17,671 bases of DNA from Pseudomonadota bacterium (GTDB taxonomy: Bacteria; Pseudomonadota; Gammaproteobacteria; Steroidobacterales; Steroidobacteraceae): assembly GCA_023433705.1 (NCBI GenBank), contig JAEYUC010000086.1, positions 1 to 17,671 on the forward strand, written 5' to 3'. The position numbers and the translations under genes were made by a program. Under the pieces are notes generated by a model, which was given only the letters and a program-made list of their open reading frames with translations, searched no databases and was not told where the DNA came from. Shown here piece after piece: positions 1-6,220 of this stretch (within the stretch, counting starts at the first letter, position 1; every line of letters begins with the position of its first letter).

Positions 1-726
1 CAGGCGCAGCTGCGCAAGTCGGGCAAGCTCAAGTGGCTGCGTCCCGACGCGAAGTCGCAGGTCACGGTGAAGTACGTCGACGGCAAGCCGGGCGAGATCG
101 ACACCGTCGTGCTCTCGACCCAGCATCACCCGGAAATCGAGCACAAGCAGCTCGAGCAGGCCGTGATCGAGGAGATCATCAAGCCGGTGCTCGCGGGCCA
201 GACGCTCGCGAAGAACATCAAGTACCTCGTGAACCCGACTGGCCGCTTCGTGGTTGGTGGTCCGCAGGGCGACTGCGGCCTCACGGGCCGCAAGATCATC
301 GTCGACACGTACGGTGGCGCGGCGCCGCACGGCGGCGGCGCGTTCTCGGGCAAGGATCCCTCGAAGGTGGACCGCTCGGCCGCGTACGCGGCGCGTTACG
401 TCGCGAAGAACATCGTCGCGGCGGGCCTCGCGAGCAAGTGCCAGGTGCAGATCTCGTACGCGATCGGCGTCGCGCAGCCCACTTCGGTGATGGTCACGAC
501 GTTCGGCACGGGCAAGGTGTCCGACGAGCGCCTCGAGGCGCTGGTGCGCGAGCACTTCGACCTGCGCCCGAAAGGCATCGTGCAGATGCTCGACCTGCTG
601 CGGCCGATTTATCTCAAGACCGCCGCCTACGGGCACTTCGGCCGCAACGAGCCGGAGTTCACCTGGGAGCGCACCGACAAGGCGGACGCACTGGCCGCTG
701 ACGCCGGAGCCCGCAAGACTGCATAA
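1..726 (+). CDS. metK: S-adenosylmethionine synthetase, 3' part (5' end outside window)
   Basis: The enzyme makes S-adenosylmethionine from methionine and ATP in the cytoplasm. The frame is open from base 1 and ends with TAA at 724-726, giving 241 residues, so roughly the first 140 of a normal ~385-residue MetK lie outside the window. Visible family signatures are GPQGDCGLTGRKIIVDTYGG, the glycine-rich HGGGAFSGKD segment, DPSKVDRSAAYAARYVAKN with the active-site lysine, and ISYAIGVAQPTSV. The C-terminus (YGHFGRNEPEFTWE, then a short Ala-rich tail) is typical of proteobacterial MetK. It lies 142 bases upstream of ahcY, so the genes for making SAM and for removing its by-product SAH are adjacent, with a riboswitch between them. 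The assignment is secure; only the true start is unknown. Confidence 0.97.
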   Translation, partial: QAQLRKSGKLKWLRPDAKSQVTVKYVDGKPGEIDTVVLSTQHHPEIEHKQLEQAVIEEIIKPVLAGQTLAKNIKYLVNPTGRFVVGGPQGDCGLTGRKIIVDTYGGAAPHGGGAFSGKDPSKVDRSAAYAARYVAKNIVAAGLASKCQVQISYAIGVAQPTSVMVTTFGTGKVSDERLEALVREHFDLRPKGIVQMLDLLRPIYLKTAAYGHFGRNEPEFTWERTDKADALAADAGARKTA

Positions 727-733
727 TTCGGAT

Positions 734-758
734 GGGGACAGACTTTCAGTCTGTCCCC
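734..758. repeat. GGGGACAGA-ended perfect hairpin
   Basis: GGGGACAGACT (734-744) and AGTCTGTCCCC (748-758) form an 11-bp perfect stem around a 3-base loop, seven bases after the metK stop. There is no T-run after it, so it is not a classical intrinsic terminator, although it could still stabilise the metK transcript end. A longer palindrome at 6148-6204 has the same GGGGAC/GTCCCC end on each arm, with TCTGTCCCC intact on the right arm. Such ends are typical, from general knowledge, of small dispersed REP/MITE-like elements moved by REP-associated (Y1-type) transposases. No transposase gene is in this window. Confidence 0.75.
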
Positions 759-764
759 GTTCAA

Positions 765-838
765 ACCGGTGCTATCGAGGAGCGCTGCAGCGTCACGGAC
801 GCGAGGCTCGAAGGACCGGTGATTTTTCCAACGGCGCT
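765..838 (+). promoter_or_regulatory. S-adenosylhomocysteine (SAH) riboswitch aptamer
   Basis: The leader matches the SAH riboswitch consensus in sequence and fold. P1 is TCGAG (775-779) with CTCGA (807-811), optionally extended by ACCGGT (765-770) with ACCGGT (815-820). P2 is GCGTC (790-794) with GACGC (798-802) around a 3-base loop. The conserved core GAGGAGCGCTGCA follows the first P1 strand, and GAGGCTCG precedes the end of P1, close to the usual CCAGGCTCG. The distal AACGGCGCTC (830-839) supplies the pseudoknot, with AGCGC (781-785) pairing GCGCT (834-838). The class senses SAH and turns on ahcY, which fits the next gene. No clear promoter was found between metK and the aptamer, so the leader may come from metK read-through or from a promoter inside metK. 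Confidence 0.93.
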
Positions 839-864
839 CTCTAACCGACCTTTAGATAGAGAGG
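837..864 (+). promoter_or_regulatory. putative Shine-Dalgarno-masking hairpin of the SAH riboswitch
   Basis: CTCTCT (837-842) can pair with AGAGAG (858-863), which contains most of the ahcY ribosome binding site GAGAGG (859-864), five bases before the ATG at 869. The masking strand begins inside the riboswitch pseudoknot strand (834-838), so the two structures share bases 837-838 and cannot both form completely. This predicts that SAH binding favours the pseudoknot and frees the ribosome binding site. The pairing is seen in the sequence; the switching is inferred. Confidence 0.6.
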
Positions 865-868
865 ACTT

Positions 869-2284
<1,416 letters not shown>

Positions 2285-2314
2285 TCGACCAACCCACCAC
2301 AAGAAAAGGTCTCC

Positions 2315-3181
2315 GTGACTGCAAAGATCCTTGACGGCAAGGCCGTCGCAGCGAAAGAGAGACAGAGGTCGGCGGCGCGAGCCGCCGACTTCGTTTCGAA
2401 GTTCGGAAGAGCGCCCGGCCTCGCGGTCGTGAAAGTCGGCGAAGACCCAGCCTCCGCGGTCTACGTGCGCAACAAGCGCAAGGCCTGCGAGGAGTGCGGC
2501 ATCGCCTCGTTCGCGTACGACCTGCCCGCGACGACGTCGCGCGAGGAATTGCTCGCGTTGATCCAGCAGTTGAACCGCGATGATGCCGTCGACGGCATCC
2601 TGCTGCAGCTGCCGCTGCCGAAGGGTCTCGACAGCACCGAGATCATGGACACCATCGACCCTGCGAAAGACGTCGACGGGTTCCACCCGACGAACACCGG
2701 GTTGTTAGCCCAGAAGCGCCCGGGCCTGAGGCCGTGCACGCCGTGGGGCGTGATCCGCCTCGTGAAGGAATACGACATCGATCTCGTCGGCCTGCGCGCC
2801 GTCGTGGTCGGCGCCTCGAACATCGTCGGGCGTCCGATGGCGCTCGAGCTGCTGCTCGCGCGCTCGACGGTCACGGTCTGTCACACCGGCACGCGCGATC
2901 TGAAGGCCGAAGTGGAGCGCGCCGACCTGGTCGTCGCGGCGGTCGGAAAACCGGCCTACATCCCAGGTATATGGATTCGTGATGGCGCGATCGTGATCGA
3001 CGTCGGAATCAACCGCCTGCCGGACGGAAAGCTCGCCGGCGACGTGGAATTCGCGGCGGCGGCCCAGCGCGCGTCGTGGATCACGCCCGTCCCGGGCGGC
3101 GTCGGGCCGATGACGATCGCGATGCTGCTGTCGAATACGGTGGATGCCGCGGTCGCGCGAGAGTCCGTCAAGGTCAGATAG
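2315..3181 (+). CDS. folD: bifunctional methylenetetrahydrofolate dehydrogenase/cyclohydrolase
   Basis: FolD interconverts 5,10-methylene-, 5,10-methenyl- and 10-formyl-tetrahydrofolate, using NADP in most bacteria. The 288-residue protein has the usual length. The catalytic site is in YVRNKRKACEECGI, where Lys54 matches the known active-site lysine. QLPLP, KDVDGFHPTN, RPCTPWGV, the nucleotide-binding GASNIVGRPM and ITPVPGGVGPMT all follow in family order. The start is a GTG at 2315 with AAGG six bases upstream. The gene lies between the SAH-recycling gene and the formate dehydrogenase operon, which fits a role in supplying or clearing C1 units. fdhD starts 46 bases downstream. Confidence 0.97.
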   Translation: MTAKILDGKAVAAKERQRSAARAADFVSKFGRAPGLAVVKVGEDPASAVYVRNKRKACEECGIASFAYDLPATTSREELLALIQQLNRDDAVDGILLQLPLPKGLDSTEIMDTIDPAKDVDGFHPTNTGLLAQKRPGLRPCTPWGVIRLVKEYDIDLVGLRAVVVGASNIVGRPMALELLLARSTVTVCHTGTRDLKAEVERADLVVAAVGKPAYIPGIWIRDGAIVIDVGINRLPDGKLAGDVEFAAAAQRASWITPVPGGVGPMTIAMLLSNTVDAAVARESVKVR

Positions 3182-3227
3182 CTCCCTCCGTCGAGTGCCT
3201 TGCGGGCGCGGGTGTAAACTCGGGCCC

Positions 3228-4088
3228 ATGAAGAGCCAGGCTCATCGCACCGTCGAAATCGACGCCCTGCGCGATGCGGGCGACGTGCGGCGCGACGACG
3301 CCATCGCGGTCGAAGAGCCGCTCGAGATCCGCCTCATGCGCGACGGCTTGCCCGAGGCCGACGAGAACGGCGGCACGGGCCGTTCCATCTCCGTCACGAT
3401 GCGCACGCCGGGCCACGACGCGGAGCTCGCGGTCGGATTCCTGTTCGGCGAAGGGCTACTGCGCGAGCCGCGCGACGTCGTCTCCACCGGGCACTGCGGA
3501 CCGACCGGCAACATCATGCGTGTCACGGTGCGCGCCGACCTGCCGCTCGACCTCGCGCGCCTGCAGCGCAACTTCTACTCGACCTCGAGTTGCGGCGTCT
3601 GCGGCAAGGCGTCCATCGAGGCCGTCACCGTCAGCGCCGGCAACCGGCGCGTCTCCCCGGGCCCGGTAGTTAGTGAGGCGGTGCTGCGCGCGCTGCCCGA
3701 CCGGCTGCGCGCATCGCAGCGCGAGTTCGCCGAGACCGGCGGCATGCACGCGGTGGGCCTGTTCACGGCGGCGGGCGAGCTGATCGCGAGCCGCGAGGAC
3801 GTCGGTCGCCACAACGCGATGGACAAGCTCGTCGGCAAGTCCTTCATGGAGGGCAACCTCCCGTGGAACGACCGCATCGTGCTGCTGTCCGGCCGCGCGA
3901 GTTTCGAGCTCGTGCAGAAGGCCATGATGGCCGGGGCGCCGCTGGTTGCCGCGATAGGCGCGCCTTCGACGCTCGCAGTCGAGTTGGCCGAGTCGGCGGG
4001 CATCACACTGGCCGCTTTCCTGCGCCCCGGGGGATGCAACGTCTATTGTCATCCGCAGCGTGTGCGCTCGATGCGGAGCAAGTCATGA
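3228..4088 (+). CDS. fdhD: formate dehydrogenase accessory sulfurtransferase FdhD (FdsC)
   Basis: FdhD binds the molybdenum cofactor and inserts a sulfido ligand into it for formate dehydrogenase, passing sulfur from a cysteine desulfurase. The 286-residue protein contains the conserved EEPLEIRLM start region, TMRTPGHDAELAVGFLFGEG, the STSSCGVCGKAS motif with the paired cysteines C122 and C125, EDVGRHNAMDKLVG and LSGRASFELVQKA. The ATG at 3228 is chosen because the upstream ATG at 3144 would overlap folD and add residues unlike the family. No Shine-Dalgarno precedes 3228; TAAACT at 3215-3220 could be a -10 element for a leaderless transcript. The stop overlaps the fdsG start (ATGA, 4085-4088). 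Many fds operons carry this gene after the catalytic subunits; here it is first. Confidence 0.95.
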   Translation: MKSQAHRTVEIDALRDAGDVRRDDAIAVEEPLEIRLMRDGLPEADENGGTGRSISVTMRTPGHDAELAVGFLFGEGLLREPRDVVSTGHCGPTGNIMRVTVRADLPLDLARLQRNFYSTSSCGVCGKASIEAVTVSAGNRRVSPGPVVSEAVLRALPDRLRASQREFAETGGMHAVGLFTAAGELIASREDVGRHNAMDKLVGKSFMEGNLPWNDRIVLLSGRASFELVQKAMMAGAPLVAAIGAPSTLAVELAESAGITLAAFLRPGGCNVYCHPQRVRSMRSKS

Positions 4089-4591
4089 CGATGGACAACG
4101 ACCAGCCCGGCCGGGACCGCGCCAGCGATGCGGTGAAAGGCAGCGTCGCGAACGCGATCAGGCGCTTCGCCGCGGAGCCGGGTCCGCTGCTCGAGATCCT
4201 GCACGCCGTGCAGGACGACCTCGGCTGCGTGCCGGCCGAGGCCGTGCCGCTCATCGCCGACGCGCTGAATCTCTCGCGCGCCGACGTGCACGGCGTCGTC
4301 AGTTTCTATCACCACTTTCGCGAGCGCGCGCCCGGACGTTTCGTCGTGCAGCTGTGCCGCGCCGAGGCCTGCCAGTCCATGAATTCGGAGGCCGTGGAGC
4401 GCCGCGCGCGCGAGTTGCTGGGACTCGACTTCGGTCAGACCACCGCCGATGGCCGCGTCACGCTCGAGTCCGTGTATTGCCTCGGCAATTGCGCCTGCGC
4501 GCCTTCGCTCATGGTCAATGGCGAGCTGCACGGGCGCGTGACTCCCGAGCGGTTGGGCGAGCTCGCGCGCGAATGGGGAGTGACGCCGTGA
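4085..4591 (+). CDS. fdsG: NAD-dependent formate dehydrogenase gamma subunit (NuoE-like [2Fe-2S])
   Basis: This small subunit carries one [2Fe-2S] cluster in the soluble FdsABG formate dehydrogenase and is related to complex I subunit NuoE. The 168 residues contain GPLLEILHAVQDDLGCVP, VSFYHHFR, and the four expected cluster cysteines: C91 and C96 in LCRAEACQS, and C132 and C136 in YCLGNCACAPS. The ATG at 4085 overlaps the fdhD stop; an ATG six bases later (4091) is an equally possible start. The stop overlaps the fdsB start in the same four-base manner (GTGA, 4588-4591), pointing to translational coupling. Confidence 0.95.
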   Translation: MTMDNDQPGRDRASDAVKGSVANAIRRFAAEPGPLLEILHAVQDDLGCVPAEAVPLIADALNLSRADVHGVVSFYHHFRERAPGRFVVQLCRAEACQSMNSEAVERRARELLGLDFGQTTADGRVTLESVYCLGNCACAPSLMVNGELHGRVTPERLGELAREWGVTP

Positions 4592-6156
4592 GCGCGCCGA
4601 TCACGGTTTACGTACCCGGAGACGCGAGCGCGTTGTCGCTGGGCGCGGATGCGGTTGCGCGCGCCATGGAGGCGGAAGCGCGCCGGCGCGACGTCGCCGT
4701 GCGACTCGTGCGCAACGGATCGCGCGGATTGTTCTGGCTGGAGCCGCTCGTAGAGGTCGTCACGCCGACGGGTCGCGTGGCTTATGGGCCGGTACGAGCG
4801 GGCGACGTCGCCGGGCTCCTCGGCGCCGGCATGTTGGAGGGTGGGGCGCATCCGCTGCGCCACGGGGATATCGCGGCGCATCCGTGGCTCACGACGCAGC
4901 AACGTCTGACTTCGGCGCGCGTGGGTGTCGTCGATCCCACGGACCTCGACGACTACATCGCGCACGGCGGTTACGCCGGCCTCGAGGCCGCGCTCGCGAT
5001 GCCTCCGCACGAGATCGTTCGCGTCGTGACGGAGTCCGGCCTGCGTGGCCGCGGCGGCGCGGCGTTTCCAACCGGCATCAAGTGGAAGACCGTTCTCGAC
5101 CAGCCGGTCACGCAGAAATACATCGCCTGCAATGCGGACGAGGGCGACTCGGGCACGTTTTCCGATCGCATGCTCATGGAGGGCGATCCGTTCTCGCTCA
5201 TCGAAGGCATGACCATCGCGGGACTCGCGGTGGGCGCGACGCGCGGCTACATCTATCTGCGCGTCGAATACCCGCACGCGGCGCGTGCGCTCGCGAAGTC
5301 GCTCGCGGTGGCGCGGGCGCGGGGTTACCTGGGCGAGAACGTGCGCGACAGCGGCAAGGCGTTCGACATCTCGGTGCGGCTCGGAGCCGGCGCGTACATC
5401 TGCGGCGAAGAGACGTCGATGCTCGAAAGCCTGGAGGGACGCCGCGGCGAAGTGCGCGTGCGTCCGCCATTGCCCGCGATCAAGGGCCTGTTCGGGCAGC
5501 CGACCGTCGTGAACAACGTCGTGACGCTCTCGACCGTCCCGGTGGTGCTCGCGCGTGGCGCGCAGTTCTACCGCGATTTCGGCATGGGCAAGTCGCGCGG
5601 CACGATTCCGCTGCAGCTCGCGGGCAACGTGAAGCGCGGTGGACTGATCGAACGCGCGTTCGGCCTCACGGTGCGCGAGCTGGTTTACGACTACGGCGGC
5701 GGCTCGGCCACCGGCCGACCGGTGCGCGCCGTGCAGATCGGCGGGCCGCTCGGCGCCTATCTACCGGAATCGGCGTTCGACACGGCGCTCGACTACGAGA
5801 CGCTCGCGGCGCGGGACGCGCTGCTCGGCCACGGCGGCGTCGTGGTGTTCGACGACAGCGTCGACATGGCGCGCATGGCGCGTTACGCACTCGAATTCTG
5901 CGCGGTCGAATCCTGCGGCAAGTGCACGCCGTGCCGGCTCGGCTCCACGCGCGGCGTCGAGCTCGTCGACCGCATCATCGCCCGGCGCAGGACACCGGCC
6001 GGCGCCAACGGCGCGCAAACCGCCGACCTCGCGCTGCTCGACGAGCTGTGCGACACGATGTTCAACGGCTCGTTGTGCGGACTCGGCGGCATGACGCCAT
6101 TCCCCGTGCGCAGCGCCCTGAAACATTTCCGGAGAGACTTTGTGACTGGGGACTGA
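4588..6156 (+). CDS. fdsB: NAD-dependent formate dehydrogenase beta subunit (NuoF-like, FMN/NAD)
   Basis: This is the diaphorase subunit: it takes electrons from the Fe-S chain onto FMN and reduces NAD+. Of 522 residues, the first ~110 form the extra thioredoxin-like domain seen in FdsB proteins, here without cluster cysteines. The NuoF core follows: GLRGRGGAAFPTGIKW (residues 151-166, FMN/NAD site), CNADEGDSGTFSDR, CGEETSMLESLEG (from 272), and a [4Fe-4S] site with C443, C446, C449 and C497. The GTG start overlaps fdsG by four bases. The last codons run into a palindromic element beginning at 6148, and the TGA stop (6154-6156) lies inside it, so the C-terminal residues GD are encoded by the element. 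A 64-base gap separates it from fdsA. Confidence 0.96.
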   Translation: MSAPITVYVPGDASALSLGADAVARAMEAEARRRDVAVRLVRNGSRGLFWLEPLVEVVTPTGRVAYGPVRAGDVAGLLGAGMLEGGAHPLRHGDIAAHPWLTTQQRLTSARVGVVDPTDLDDYIAHGGYAGLEAALAMPPHEIVRVVTESGLRGRGGAAFPTGIKWKTVLDQPVTQKYIACNADEGDSGTFSDRMLMEGDPFSLIEGMTIAGLAVGATRGYIYLRVEYPHAARALAKSLAVARARGYLGENVRDSGKAFDISVRLGAGAYICGEETSMLESLEGRRGEVRVRPPLPAIKGLFGQPTVVNNVVTLSTVPVVLARGAQFYRDFGMGKSRGTIPLQLAGNVKRGGLIERAFGLTVRELVYDYGGGSATGRPVRAVQIGGPLGAYLPESAFDTALDYETLAARDALLGHGGVVVFDDSVDMARMARYALEFCAVESCGKCTPCRLGSTRGVELVDRIIARRRTPAGANGAQTADLALLDELCDTMFNGSLCGLGGMTPFPVRSALKHFRRDFVTGD

Positions 6157-6204
6157 TTTATTTATCGACGATGTCTTTCATCGTCGATAAATAAATCTGT
6201 CCCC
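6148..6204. repeat. 57-base GGGGAC-ended palindromic element at the fdsB/fdsA junction
   Basis: Two 26-base arms (6148-6173 and 6179-6204) pair around a 5-base loop (6174-6178) with a single mismatch, T6154 against T6198. The right arm ends TCTGTCCCC; the left arm starts GGGGACTGA where perfect symmetry would give GGGGACAGA. The interior (TTTATTTATCGACGATG) is AT-rich, unlike its surroundings. The outer bases match the 734-758 hairpin, so both look like one family of small mobile palindromes. It overlaps the end of fdsB and leaves only 16 bases before the fdsA ATG, so a strong stem would sit just upstream of the fdsA ribosome binding site and could affect the yield of FdsA. Confidence 0.85.
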
Positions 6205-6220
6205 GATTTCGGAGACAACC

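Noticed and set aside
734..758. Rho-independent terminator of metK.
   Set aside because: The stem is strong but no T-run follows it, and the same ends recur in the 6148-6204 palindrome, so a dispersed repeat explains it better. An incidental role in ending transcription is not excluded.
4060..4587. A fdsB start near 4060 giving a 698-residue protein.
   Set aside because: The extra region is fdsG read in another frame and is Arg/Ala-rich without domain features. The GTG at 4588 overlaps the fdsG stop and gives a normal FdsB length.
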